From Solihabitans fulvus (GTDB lineage Bacteria; Actinomycetota; Actinomycetes; Mycobacteriales; Pseudonocardiaceae), in NCBI RefSeq assembly GCF_008386585.1, contig NZ_VUOB01000002.1, forward strand, positions 111,058 through 175,057: a stretch of 64,000 bases of DNA, read 5' to 3'. Shown one piece after another: positions 55,124 through 63,862 of this stretch; positions within the stretch are counted from its first letter, which is position 1, and the number at the start of each line of letters is the position of its first letter. Made by a program: the position numbers and the translations under genes. The notes under the pieces are model-generated. The model ran no database searches, had not been told where the DNA came from, and saw nothing but the letters and a program-made list of their open reading frames with translations.

Positions 55124-55258
55124 CTATCGAGGCCGGTGCCGCTGAACCGCAGTCGCGGTGGCTTCCTCGCCGTGTTCCCGCAGCCCGTCGACCACGCCGG
55201 TCACGTCCGCCGACGGACGGTTCTGGCTGAGCTTGAACTTGGCCTCGACGCGGGTACC
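55124..55258 (-). pseudogene. C-terminal remnant of a PaiB-like FMN-binding protein
   Basis: The 393-bp gap after the cluster has no intact gene. On the minus strand a frame reads TRVEAKFKLSQNRPSADVTG, then VVDGLREHGEE, and ends at a TAG. The EAKFKLSQNRPxAD motif is the C-terminal signature of PaiB/FMN-binding negative transcriptional regulators. Everything upstream is missing, and an inverted repeat (55270-55324) lies just beyond the break. Direct GTCCGGGTTC repeats follow at about 55399-55428. Confidence 0.5.
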
Positions 55259-55269
55259 AGCATCTCCGA

Positions 55270-55324
55270 GCGAAGTGGCGTGCCAGACGTGCCATTGACT
55301 TGCTGATTGGGAATGCCACTTCGC
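55270..55324. repeat. 10-bp perfect inverted repeat with 35-bp spacer
   Basis: GCGAAGTGGC at 55270-55279 and GCCACTTCGC at 55315-55324 are perfect complements. They flank 35 bp that include TTGACT. The repeat sits at the broken 5' edge of the PaiB-like remnant and could be a small element end or a structured RNA or terminator. Confidence 0.55.
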
Positions 55325-55503
55325 GTTCGGGGTTGTGCCGGGCCAGCCCGGCGTCCACCGACGCGATCCGCGCGTCTCGCCGCAGGTGCTGAGCCCGTCC
55401 GGGTTCGTCCGGGTTCGTCCGGACCCGTTGCCGGTCGCTCGCCGGCCGACGAAGACTCGATGAGGTCAACAAACCGCTTCACCCTAAGGATATTGGGGGA
55501 CCA

Positions 55504-56025
55504 ATGCGGAAATCTCATATGTTCGTGCGCAGGGCTCTGACGGCCCTGGCGGCCCTGGCCATGCTGGCGGTGCCCGCCGTCACGATGGCGGGCACCGCGC
55601 AGGCGTCTGGCCAGATCTTCGGCTCCGGCGGCGGCTGCCGCGCGCTGTACGACGACGGCAGCGGACACCAGTTCCAGCCGTCGATCAGCTGGGACGGCGC
55701 CAACGTCGTCAGCCACACCAACGGCAACTACAACTGCTCCGACGGCTACCGCACCACCGACGGGTGGAACGTCTACGGCGCGACCCTCTCGCTGCTCAAG
55801 TACAACTCCAGCAACGGGAACTGGGACAACGTCGAGCAGCAGGGCTGCAACGACGTCTCTGGCCACGGAAACACCCACGTGTGGTGCAACAACGCGTTCT
55901 CCTGGCACGGTTACGGCTACTACATCATGGACATCACGGCGTACGAGGACACCGGTGGCTCGTGGCACCCCACCGACATCGAGTCGCCGCAGATGTACGT
56001 GTACTACCAGTGCTGCATTAACTAA
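55504..56025 (+). CDS. small secreted Cys-rich protein
   Basis: 173 residues. Signal peptide with basic start and hydrophobic core (ALTALAALAMLAVPAVTMAGTAQA, cleaved near residue 34). The mature part of about 138 residues is rich in Gly, Asn, Tyr and Trp, with six cysteines including a terminal YYQCCIN. It looks like a compact disulfide-bonded beta protein outside the cell. I do not recognise a family. TTGGGGGACC precedes the ATG and a strong terminator follows. Confidence 0.72.
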   Translation: MRKSHMFVRRALTALAALAMLAVPAVTMAGTAQASGQIFGSGGGCRALYDDGSGHQFQPSISWDGANVVSHTNGNYNCSDGYRTTDGWNVYGATLSLLKYNSSNGNWDNVEQQGCNDVSGHGNTHVWCNNAFSWHGYGYYIMDITAYEDTGGSWHPTDIESPQMYVYYQCCIN

Positions 56026-56057
56026 CCAGGTCGCATCCGGTCGGATAGGCGATTGAC

Positions 56058-56094
56058 GGACGGGCCGCCCAGCCGCGCGCTGGGCGGCCCGTCC
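56058..56094 (+). terminator. perfect terminator hairpin after the secreted protein
   Basis: GGACGGGCCGCCCAGC-CGCGC-GCTGGGCGGCCCGTCC: 16-bp perfect stem, 5-nt loop, 33 bp after the stop codon. Confidence 0.92.
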
Positions 56095-56268
56095 TCGGCA
56101 CGCGGCTCCCGTCACCCGCCGGGTCGGCGCTTCGGCTGTGTCATCGGGATTTCATTGCCCGCCCCTAGCGTCGCTTTTGTACACCGGCTGAACCGCGGCA
56201 ACGGCGGCGCTCGGATCGCGCAGACCACCGCAGCCGGGCGAGCCCGCCCCCGAGCCGTGAGGTGACCC

Positions 56269-57261
56269 GTGTTCCGAACCCGCTTGTCCCTGTTGATCGC
56301 CGCGGCGGCCGTCGTGCTGATCGCGGCTCCCGCCGGCGCGGCGCCGGCCGCGCGGCCCGGTGCGGCCGGTGGAGTCAAACCGTTCGACTGCGGCGTGCCG
56401 AGCACCCGCGACATCGCCGTGACCAGGAAGGTCTACGAGGTCGGCCAGCGAAGAGGCGTGTCGCCGAGAGTCATGCTCGCCGGGTTCGAGACCGGCTGGG
56501 TCGAGTCGCACATGAACAACCTCAACTGCGGCGACCGCGACTCGCTCGGCGTGTTCCAGCAGCGCCCGTCGCAGGGCTGGGGTTCGCCGGACCAGGTGCG
56601 CGACGTCGACTACTCCTCGAACAAGTTCTTCGAGGTGGCGCAACAGATGGAGCCCGACGTCGGCGGCACCGCAGGCAACCTCGCGCAGGCGGTGCAGCGG
56701 TCGGCCTACCCCGACCGCTACGACCAGAGCGAGGGCATCGCCGTGCAGATGCGCGACGAGGCGTTCCAGCCTTACGGCACGATCGGCGACAAGTACGCCG
56801 CGATGGGCGGTTCGAACAGCCCGCTCGGCAACCCGGTCAGGGCGGAGGCCGACGCCCAGCTCGGCGGCCGGTTCACCGAGTTCGAGCACGGCATGATCAT
56901 CTGGCACCCGGACGTGGCCTGGGCCGTGTACGGCGACATCCTCCAGAAGTACTGGGCCACCGGCTCCGAGAGCACGTGGGGCTTCCCGACCATGGACGAG
57001 GCCGCCGCCGGCACGTCGCCGGGCGGCACCACCGGGCGGTACCAGAACTTCGAGCAGGCACTGTTCCTGTGGTCGCCGGCCACCGGAACGCACATCGTGC
57101 ACGGCGCGATCGGCGGGGAGTTCGGCAGGAGCGGCAACGAGCGCGCGCTCGGTTTCCCCACCAGCGACGAGATCTCCGGCAGCGGCGGCGAGATCTACCA
57201 GACCTTCCAGAACGCGGTGATCCACTACACCTCGAGCAGGGGCACCTGGATCACCCACTGA
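56269..57261 (+). CDS. secreted lysozyme-like/LGFP-repeat cell-wall protein
   Basis: 330 residues, GTG start. Signal peptide (LLIAAAAVVLIAAPAGAAPA). Residues about 40-175 look like a transglycosylase-type helical domain: MLAGFETGWVESHMNNLNCGDRDSLGVFQQRPSQGWGS, with Glu in an ETGWVES context, followed by YPDRYDQSEG. The C-terminal 150 residues are LGFP repeats (MGGSNSPLGNPV, TWGFPTMDE, ALGFPTSDE; each unit ends near FxxGxIxW). LGFP repeats bind the actinobacterial cell wall. Likely a peptidoglycan-remodelling or muralytic protein; catalysis is inferred. Confidence 0.82.
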   Translation: MFRTRLSLLIAAAAVVLIAAPAGAAPAARPGAAGGVKPFDCGVPSTRDIAVTRKVYEVGQRRGVSPRVMLAGFETGWVESHMNNLNCGDRDSLGVFQQRPSQGWGSPDQVRDVDYSSNKFFEVAQQMEPDVGGTAGNLAQAVQRSAYPDRYDQSEGIAVQMRDEAFQPYGTIGDKYAAMGGSNSPLGNPVRAEADAQLGGRFTEFEHGMIIWHPDVAWAVYGDILQKYWATGSESTWGFPTMDEAAAGTSPGGTTGRYQNFEQALFLWSPATGTHIVHGAIGGEFGRSGNERALGFPTSDEISGSGGEIYQTFQNAVIHYTSSRGTWITH

Positions 57262-57344
57262 CGGCGGGGCGGCCGTCGCCTCGGTGCGCACCGCGCGTCG
57301 GCCGCCTGCCCCCGCTGTCCGTGCCTGCCTGAGGCGCGGACCCT

Positions 57345-57384
57345 CCCGTGCCCGGCTGCCGCCCCGATGGCAGCCGGGCACGGG
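57345..57384 (+). terminator. perfect terminator hairpin after the LGFP protein
   Basis: CCCGTGCCCGGCTGCC-gccccgat-GGCAGCCGGGCACGGG: 16-bp perfect stem, 8-nt loop, 83 bp after the stop. Confidence 0.9.
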
Positions 57385-57483
57385 CTTGCGTCAACCGATC
57401 GCGTTCCCCATTGCGACACAGCGCCTTCGGCGGCGCGTTCGTGGCGCGGCAAGTACATTCCGGGGAACCACGAAGGGACGCAC

Positions 57484-58137
57484 ATGAAGATCGCAGTACT
57501 GGGCACCGGCGAGGTCGGCCGCCGACTCGCCACCAAGCTCGCCTCCCTCGGCCACGAGGTGACGATGGGGTCCCGCACGGCCGACAACGCGGCCGCGGCC
57601 GCGTGGGCCGAGGAGAACGACGCAGCGCACGGCACGTTCGCCGACGCCGCCGGTGTCGCGGACCTGGTGGTCAACGCCACCAGCGGCCAGGTTTCCCTTG
57701 CCGCGCTTGAGGCAGCGGGCGCGGACAACCTCAGCGGCAAGATCCTCGTCGACGTCTCCAACGCGCTGGACTTCTCGGGCGGGTTCCCGCCCAAGGTCGG
57801 CCTCCCGGACGGCGGAAGCGTCGCCGAGCAGCTCCAGCGGGCCTTTCCCGAGACGAGGGTCGTCAAGACGCTCAACACGATGAGCAACAGCGTGATGGTC
57901 GAGCCGAGCCGGGTTCCCGGTCACCACACCGTGTTCCTCAGCGGCGACGACGAGCGGGCCAAGGCCGAGGTGTCGGCGCTGCTGGAGTCCTTTGGCTGGA
58001 CCCCGGCCCAGATCACCGACCTCGGCGACCTGTCCAGCGCTCGCGCCACCGAGTCGTTCGTGGAGCTGTGGCTGCGGCTCTACGGGGTGCTCGGCCCGGT
58101 CGACTTCAACATCTCGGTGGTCACCCCGGCGGTGTGA
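57484..58137 (+). CDS. NADPH-dependent F420 reductase-like protein
   Basis: 217 residues from the ATG at 57484 (GAAGGGACG upstream). Rossmann start MKIAVLGTGEVGRRLATKLASLGHEVTMGSRTADNA, then LVDVSNALDFSGGFPP and VVKTLNTMSNSVMVEPS, as in the F420:NADP oxidoreductase/ProC-like family (COG2085). F420 is made by actinomycetes, so hydride exchange between NADPH and F420 or a similar partner is plausible. No F420 genes are nearby. Confidence 0.85.
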   Translation: MKIAVLGTGEVGRRLATKLASLGHEVTMGSRTADNAAAAAWAEENDAAHGTFADAAGVADLVVNATSGQVSLAALEAAGADNLSGKILVDVSNALDFSGGFPPKVGLPDGGSVAEQLQRAFPETRVVKTLNTMSNSVMVEPSRVPGHHTVFLSGDDERAKAEVSALLESFGWTPAQITDLGDLSSARATESFVELWLRLYGVLGPVDFNISVVTPAV

Positions 58138-58228
58138 CGGCGCGGTCGCGTGTCCCGGTCGGCGTTCATCGCGCACGCCGACCGAGAAGTCCTCGCGGTG
58201 GTGGGCCGTCTCGCGCTACCCGGCCGGC

Positions 58229-59191
58229 TCACCCGGCCGGGACGAGCGCCTTGACCGCGATCGAGGCGGCGCCGGCCACCGTCGCCTGCCCCGCCTTGGA
58301 GGCGCGGTCGGTCGGCGCGGTGAACACGGTCACCACCAGCGGCGCGTGGTTGGGCGGCCACACCACGGCGACGTCGTTGACCTCGCCGGCCGCGCCGGAG
58401 CCGGACTTGTCGCCGGCCCGCCAGCCGGCCGGCAGCCCGGCCCTGACCAGCGCGCCGCCGGTGGTGGCGGCGGTCAACCAGCCGGTGAGCAGGTCGCGGC
58501 CGGCGGGGTCCAGCGTGTCGCCCAACGCCAGGGTCCTCAGGTCGGCGGCGAACTGGGCCGGGGTGGTGGTGTCGCGCTCGTCGCCGGGGGCGCCCACGTT
58601 CAGGTCGGGCTCGAGCCGGTCGAGGCGGGTGACCTGGTCGCCGGTGGTCCGCACGTACGCGGTCGCGGCCGCGGGCCCGCCGAGCACCTGCTGGAGCAGG
58701 TTCACCGCGGTGTTGTCGCTCACGGTGATCGCGGCCTCGCACAGCGCGGACACCGTCATGCCGTCGGCGACGTGCTGGGAGGTGACGGGTGCGTACGACA
58801 ACAGCTGCGACCGGTCGTAGCGGATCAGCCTGTCCAGCAGGCCGGGCTGTCGGCCGCGCAGCGCGAGGATCGCCGCCACGACGAACACCTTGTGCGTCGA
58901 GCACATCAGGAACCGCTCGTCGGCGCGGTGCCCAACGGTCCTGCCGGTCCCGGTGTCCACCGCGGACACTCCGAGCCGGCCGCCGAACTTGGCCTCCAGC
59001 GCGGCGAACGCCGCCTCGGCGGCCTGGTCGGCCGAAGGAGGAGCCGATGACGCACCCGATGACGACGCGCCGGGCGGCGTCGCGGTGGTGGAGCAGCCGA
59101 CGAGCGCGACGCCGAGACCGGCCAGCCCGCCGTGCAGCAAGGCACGGCGGGATAGCCGGCCGCGTCGGATTCGGTTGTCGGGCTGCGGCAT
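58229..59191 (-). CDS. bla: class A beta-lactamase
   Basis: 320 residues from the ATG at 59191 (GGAGACC upstream). The leader has twin arginines (RLSRRALLHGGLAGLGVALVG) and a lipobox (LVGC), so export by Tat and lipid anchoring are both likely. Active-site elements are all present: STHK (Ser70/Lys73), SDN (130 loop), the omega loop RLEPDLN (Glu166) and KSG in place of the commoner KTG (234-236). It hydrolyses penicillins and cephalosporins. No regulator gene is adjacent. Confidence 0.95.
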   Translation of the reverse strand: MPQPDNRIRRGRLSRRALLHGGLAGLGVALVGCSTTATPPGASSSGASSAPPSADQAAEAAFAALEAKFGGRLGVSAVDTGTGRTVGHRADERFLMCSTHKVFVVAAILALRGRQPGLLDRLIRYDRSQLLSYAPVTSQHVADGMTVSALCEAAITVSDNTAVNLLQQVLGGPAAATAYVRTTGDQVTRLDRLEPDLNVGAPGDERDTTTPAQFAADLRTLALGDTLDPAGRDLLTGWLTAATTGGALVRAGLPAGWRAGDKSGSGAAGEVNDVAVVWPPNHAPLVVTVFTAPTDRASKAGQATVAGAASIAVKALVPAG

Positions 59192-59308
59192 GTGGTCTCC
59201 CGATCGTGTCGAACAGGTCGAATCGAACGATCCTCCACAGAGCAGGACGTGCGGGCCGCCGCCGCGTTGCCGCGAACGGAGCAATCAACCTGTTGACACC
59301 TGTCCCCG

Positions 59309-59857
59309 TCAGGGAAGGACGGCGACCGTTCCGCAGGTGAGGGATCCGTTCACCGTCAGCGGTGGGCTGTCGACGCTGTAGGTGGCGGTCAGCGCGGCGT
59401 TGACGAAGGTGACCGTCCAGACGCCGTTGTTCTGCTTCGCCGTCACTCCCGCCGCGCGGGTCTTCACGAAGCCGCCGGGATGGGCCGCGGTGCCGAAGGT
59501 CAGCGACCAGCCGCCGCCGGCCACGCCGCCCACTTTCGGGGGCGGGGCGTTGTCGTCGGCCGGCGCGCCGAAGGAGTACAGCTCGCCCTTCGCGACGGTG
59601 CACGCGCTGCTGGTGAACTTCGCCGTGCCAGACTCCGCCCCGGAGTAGGTGAGTTCGCCGCCGCCGCTGGCCGAGGCTCCTGGCGTGGCAGGGGTGCCGG
59701 CTGCGGCCGATGCGCCGGGCGAGGCCGCCCCGCTCGCGGGCTGGGTGCCGGCGCCCGGACTGGTCGGGGAGGACCCGCATCCCGCGGTGAGGGCGAGTGC
59801 GGCGAAGGCCACGGCAGTGTGCGCGAGCGCGCGCCGACGCGGTTGGTTCGGTGTCAT
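59309..59857 (-). CDS. putative lipoprotein of unknown function
   Basis: 182 residues from an ATG behind GGAGACGAG. Signal peptide with lipobox (ALTAGC, Cys27), a flexible Ala/Gly/Ser/Thr/Pro linker to about residue 65, then a beta-rich domain of about 115 residues with two cysteines (TSSACTVAKGELYSFG and GSLTCGTVAVLP). Resembles actinobacterial surface lipoproteins. I do not recognise the domain. It follows the FGE-like gene on the same strand after 143 bp. Confidence 0.75.
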   Translation of the reverse strand: MTPNQPRRRALAHTAVAFAALALTAGCGSSPTSPGAGTQPASGAASPGASAAAGTPATPGASASGGGELTYSGAESGTAKFTSSACTVAKGELYSFGAPADDNAPPPKVGGVAGGGWSLTFGTAAHPGGFVKTRAAGVTAKQNNGVWTVTFVNAALTATYSVDSPPLTVNGSLTCGTVAVLP

Positions 59858-60000
59858 CTGTTTGCTCGTCTCCTGGTGAACGGTCGCCGACGTGCCGGGC
59901 GATCGGGGGTGGGCGGCCGGCGTGCCGCCGGCTGTGACGCCCTGGTTCGGAGCAATGCGATCCTGGCCCCGGTCCTGCGATCGGTCCGGCGCCGCGCGGA

Positions 60001-60951
60001 TCAGGCCAGCGGAATCGCCGGACGCACGTGCAGGTGGTCTACGTCGTCGGTGTCCCGCAACCACTCCGCGTACTCGGTGTCGCGGAACGCGGTCGCGACG
60101 GTGAGCCAGGACACGAACTCGCCGCCGCCGCCGTGCACCGCGCTGCCGCCGTCGCCGCCGCACACCACGCCGGGGTCGGCGGTCCGCTCGTCCTGGTAGG
60201 GGTCCTGGCCGATCTCCAGCCCGAAGATGTTCGGCAGGAGATGCGGGCCCTCGGCGGCCGAGTACGGGTCGCCGCCGGCCGGGTAGGTGTCGCCCCAGCG
60301 GAACAGCGTCGGGGCGCCCCCGCCGCACGCGTGCTCCCACTCGTCGGGGGTGAGCAGCCGCTGGCCGATCGCCGCCAGCCGGTCCACCTCCTCCTCGTAC
60401 AGCGGGCAGTCGAGCAGCCAGGCGGACCGCACGGTCCAGTCCGCGCCGAGGATCACACGTGCCTCGCTGGACCATTCGATCTGGTAGCCGGGCGCCGGGG
60501 TGGTCGAAGGCTGCGCCGCGCGCGCGTCGGCGATCAGCCGCACGATGTCGGGGTGGTCCGGCGGCACGGCCACCGCGCCGGCCTCGACGGCGGCGACCGA
60601 GACCAGCAGCGGCGGCAGCACCACCGTGCGCGGCGCGGAGGTCATCGAGTCGACGAACTCCTGGAGGTCGAGGCGTAGACCGGATTCCGCCGCGCTCGTC
60701 GCGTAGCTCGCCGACTGCTCCGGTGTCGCCACGAAGCGACCGCCGTCGTAGCCGACGGCGACCTCGCCGCCAGGCACGAGGGAGAACCGCTGGCCGCGGA
60801 CGTCGAACAACGCCGTCCGGCCGGTCCTGCCGGCGAACTCGTGCGCCCGGACCCCGAGCAGCGTCCCGCCGACGCGGTGCGCGATCGACGACGCGACCGC
60901 GCGGGCGGCACCGTCGTCGAGCATCCGCCATTCGGCCGCATCCGTGATCAC
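60001..60951 (-). CDS. FGE-sulfatase-domain-like protein
   Basis: 316 residues from the GTG at 60951; the open frame extends to 61059, but those codons look non-coding and a CATACT hexamer lies just upstream. The C-terminal half has formylglycine-generating-enzyme features: RLLTPDEWEHACGGGAPTLFRWGDTYP, PNIFGLEIGQDPYQDE and a Gly-rich VVCGGDGGSAVHGGGG. The Arg-rich sulfatase partner and the paired active-site Cys of true FGEs are not evident, so it may be a binding rather than an oxidase domain. The N-terminal half is an unknown alpha/beta region. Confidence 0.68.
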   Translation of the reverse strand: MITDAAEWRMLDDGAARAVASSIAHRVGGTLLGVRAHEFAGRTGRTALFDVRGQRFSLVPGGEVAVGYDGGRFVATPEQSASYATSAAESGLRLDLQEFVDSMTSAPRTVVLPPLLVSVAAVEAGAVAVPPDHPDIVRLIADARAAQPSTTPAPGYQIEWSSEARVILGADWTVRSAWLLDCPLYEEEVDRLAAIGQRLLTPDEWEHACGGGAPTLFRWGDTYPAGGDPYSAAEGPHLLPNIFGLEIGQDPYQDERTADPGVVCGGDGGSAVHGGGGEFVSWLTVATAFRDTEYAEWLRDTDDVDHLHVRPAIPLA

Positions 60952-61164
60952 CAGGGCAGTATGCAACGCCGATTCGCGCGGCGCCCGGCCCGTAAGACTC
61001 TGATTCGTTGCCCCCGGTGGCACCGGCCGGATCGTCGCGAGGTGCGGCGCCTGCCCCATTCAGCCGGCACACGCGCTATTCCCCGCAGAGCCCCGCGCAT
61101 GTCATCGTGACCAGTGGACGCAATTGGTCTGGACCTCTAATCGGCCGACGAAAGGACCGGGACG

Positions 61165-62091
61165 ATGCGCGGTACCACGGTGTTGCCGGGAACCCCCAGC
61201 CTGACACCGCGTGCGGGCGAGCTGCCGATACATCGGCTGGAACTGCCGATGCCCAACGCGCTTCCCTTCGCCGTCGGCACGTTCGACACCATCGGCCCGA
61301 TGGCCCGCGCCCCGTTCCCGCACCGGCACACCTTCCACGAGATCGTCTACGTCACCGCCGGCACGGGGATGCACGTCGTCGACTTCGCCCGCTGGGAGCT
61401 GCGCCCGCCGCACCTGTGCGTCATCGCCCCCGGCCAGGTGCACCACTGGGACACCGTGCGTGGCCTCGACGGGTTCGTCGTGCTGTTCACCGACGACTTC
61501 CTGCTCGAGCACCGCGCCGACCGGGACGTGTTGCGGCGGCTGAGCGAACGGCCCTGGCTGACCCTGGACGACCGCGCGCGGGCGCGGACGGACCGGCTGG
61601 TCACCGAGCTGCACGACGAATACCGTTGCGGGGACGAGGGAACCGAGTCCGTGCTGCGCGCGCTGCTGCACGTCCTGATCGTCCGCGCGGCCAGGCTGCC
61701 CGAGGTCCCGGGGGCCGCGCCGCCCGCGCGGGCCGGGGCGGTGGCCGAGGAGTTCACCCAGCTGATGGGCCGCACCGACCTCGCACTCTGGTCGGTGCAC
61801 GCGTTCGCGCAACGGATCGGCGTCACGCCCGGATACCTCGCCGAGGCCGTCAGGGCCACCACCGGACGCACCCCGTCCGAACTGGTCAGAGAGGCGAGGA
61901 TCCGTGAGGCCAAACGACTTCTGGCCGGCACGGACCTGACGGTCCGGCAGGTGGCCAGGCGGACCGGGTTCACCGACCCCGCCTACTTCTGCCGGTTCTT
62001 CCGCAGGGAGACCGGTCTGCGTCCCGGCGACTTCCGCCGATGCGGCGACGTGCACTGGGGCGACGCGTTGGAAACGCTGTCGCCGCAGTAG
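61165..62091 (+). CDS. AraC-family transcriptional regulator
   Basis: 308 residues. N-terminal cupin ligand-binding domain (FPHRHTFHEIVYVTAGTGMHVVDFARWELRPPHLCVIAPGQVHHWD) and C-terminal double helix-turn-helix (ALWSVHAFAQRIGVTPGYLAEAVRATTGRTPSELVREARIREAKRLL, then VRQVARRTGFTDPAYFCRFFRRETG). Probably controls the neighbouring secreted dioxygenase gene 141 bp downstream; the ligand is unknown. Confidence 0.9.
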   Translation: MRGTTVLPGTPSLTPRAGELPIHRLELPMPNALPFAVGTFDTIGPMARAPFPHRHTFHEIVYVTAGTGMHVVDFARWELRPPHLCVIAPGQVHHWDTVRGLDGFVVLFTDDFLLEHRADRDVLRRLSERPWLTLDDRARARTDRLVTELHDEYRCGDEGTESVLRALLHVLIVRAARLPEVPGAAPPARAGAVAEEFTQLMGRTDLALWSVHAFAQRIGVTPGYLAEAVRATTGRTPSELVREARIREAKRLLAGTDLTVRQVARRTGFTDPAYFCRFFRRETGLRPGDFRRCGDVHWGDALETLSPQ

Positions 62092-62232
62092 GAGTCGGGG
62101 TAGGAGCCGCCGTGGGAGCAGCGGAAACAGCGACCCGGAGATTCACCACGACCGGCGAAGTCAGTCCATCGTCCACGCCGGGCCACGGTCGTAGGTTCGA
62201 GAGGATTCCCGACGCCCCCACAAGGAGCCAGC

Positions 62233-63141
62233 ATGGACGCACCCCAGGACGGCGACCGCAGCACCCCTGAGGGAAACCGTCACGACACACCCGGCGCCGA
62301 GATGGGCTCCCGGCAGTTCAGCCGCAAGGCCGTGTTGCGCGCCGCGTTGGCTGCCGGAGTCGCGGTGCCGGCCGCCCTGCTCGGGGTCCCCGCGTTGGCC
62401 CGCACCGTCAACGCCAAGGGCGGCGCCGTCGTGCCGACGCCCTCGTGCCACGACGGCGACGAGCCGACCATTCCGCAGACGGAGGGCCCCTACTTCAAGC
62501 CGAACTCCCCGCTGCGCACCTCGCTGGTCGATCCCGGCACCGTCGGCACCCTGCTGAGCGTCACCGGTTACGTGTTCGGCCTTGCGTGCCTGCCGCTGCG
62601 CGACGTGCTGCTGGACTTCTGGCAGGCCGACGACAACGGCGCGTACGACAACTACGGCTACACCTTCCGGGGACACCAGTTCACCAACGCGCAGGGCATG
62701 TTCACGCTCAGCACCATCGTGCCCGGCCTCTACCCCGGCCGCACCAGGCACATCCACGTCAAGGTGCAGGCGCCGGGGCAGTCGATCCTCACCACCCAGC
62801 TGTACTTCCCGAACGAGCCGCGCAACAACACCGACTCGATCTTCGACCCCCGGCTGGTCATGACGGTCCGCGACGGGTCGGGCGGCCGCGAGGCCACGTT
62901 CGACTTCGTGCTGGACGTGCCGCAGACCGGCACCACCACCCCGACGACCCCGACCACGACCACCACGACGACCACCACCGGGCCCAACCCGCCCGGCGGC
63001 GGAAGCTGGGCGGCCGGCACCTCCTACGCGGCGGGCGACCGGGTCACCTATGGCGGGGTCGCCTATGTCTGCCTGCAAGGCCATGTGGCACAGACGGGCT
63101 GGGAACCGCCTGCCGTGCCGGCGTTGTGGCGGGTCGCCTGA
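62233..63141 (+). CDS. secreted intradiol dioxygenase with carbohydrate-binding module
   Basis: 302 residues. Export signal SRKAVLRAALAAGVAVPAALLG (Tat-like, but SRK rather than a full RR). The dioxygenase core has EGPYFKPNSPLRTSL, DVLLDFWQADDNGAYDNYGYTFRGHQFTNAQGMF and RTRHIHVKVQAPGQ. The two Tyr and two His are the ferric-iron ligands of catechol-type intradiol enzymes. After a long Thr/Pro linker (about 245-265) comes a chitin/cellulose-binding module of the CBM5/12 type (WAAGTSYAAGDRVTYGGVAYVCLQGHVAQTGWEPPAVPALW). Likely acts on aromatic compounds close to plant or fungal polymers. Confidence 0.88.
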   Translation: MDAPQDGDRSTPEGNRHDTPGAEMGSRQFSRKAVLRAALAAGVAVPAALLGVPALARTVNAKGGAVVPTPSCHDGDEPTIPQTEGPYFKPNSPLRTSLVDPGTVGTLLSVTGYVFGLACLPLRDVLLDFWQADDNGAYDNYGYTFRGHQFTNAQGMFTLSTIVPGLYPGRTRHIHVKVQAPGQSILTTQLYFPNEPRNNTDSIFDPRLVMTVRDGSGGREATFDFVLDVPQTGTTTPTTPTTTTTTTTTGPNPPGGGSWAAGTSYAAGDRVTYGGVAYVCLQGHVAQTGWEPPAVPALWRVA

Positions 63142-63391
63142 CCGTCAGGCGCGAGATTCGTCCGTCGATGGCGGCGGCGAACCACGACCGGCCGGGACGT
63201 CGAGCACAGCGGAGCCACGGTTGACGCGCGCGAGGCGCGCGCCGGCCGACGCGGCGTCGTCGCCCAGCTGACGGGCGACAGCCGTGGCGACTTGGCGGAG
63301 ATCGCCACGTGGTCGCCAGGAGCGGCCGGGCGACGACGCGCTCGATGTCCCGGCCGGTCCTGGTGCCCTGCCGATCCTGCTGCACCGCCGG

Positions 63392-63862
63392 TCAGAACGG
63401 CGTGAAAACGCACTCGAACCCGCACTTCTTGCCCGGCCGATGGGTCGCGGCGACCCAGTACTCGCCGGGGCGGACCACCCCGCCGATGTACTCGTTGAGC
63501 TCGGCGCTGGCGTTCGCGGAGCCCACCTCGTTGGTCGGCGGGTTCTCGTAGCCGATCAGGAGTCGCACCCGCGCGGTCCGCCCGCTGACGAAGTACGCGG
63601 CCACGTACCCGAGCGAGGTGGCCTGGTAGACGGTGTCCATCGCCGCACGGAAGCGCGGCGCGGCGATGCCCGGCGCGGTGACACTCGACGCCGTAACACC
63701 GGGAGCGACCTGGCCGCGCAGCGCGTCCTCGGCGCGCGCCACCAGTTGGTTCAGGCGCTCCCGTTCGTCGGCCAGCGTCCCCACCAACCCGGTCAGCTGC
63801 GCCACCCGGCCTTCCAACTCCTCGACGCGGGCGCGCAGCGCCTCGTCCCCGGATCCATCCAC
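63392..63862 (-). CDS. coiled-coil protein of unknown function
   Basis: 156 residues from a GTG with GGAGGT six bases upstream; the frame is open to 63952. The N-terminal 45 residues form a coiled coil (EALRARVEELEGRVAQLTGLV, then GTLADERERLNQLVARAEDAL), followed by a beta-rich domain (FRAAMDTVYQATSLGYVAAYFVSGRTARVRLLIGYENPP, VRPGEYWVAATHRPGKKCGFECVFTPF) with two close cysteines. Not recognised. The 250-bp gap between it and the dioxygenase shows no gene. Confidence 0.65.
   Translation of the reverse strand: MDGSGDEALRARVEELEGRVAQLTGLVGTLADERERLNQLVARAEDALRGQVAPGVTASSVTAPGIAAPRFRAAMDTVYQATSLGYVAAYFVSGRTARVRLLIGYENPPTNEVGSANASAELNEYIGGVVRPGEYWVAATHRPGKKCGFECVFTPF

Noticed and set aside
55128..55503. 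Continuation of the biosynthetic cluster (for example a thioesterase)
   Set aside because: No frame shows an alpha/beta-hydrolase motif; the stretch holds only a PaiB-like remnant and short repeats.
58140..58228. Small ORF between the F420-type reductase and the beta-lactamase
   Set aside because: Only antisense or short frames without ribosome site or conserved motif; the genes are convergent and the gap is ordinary.
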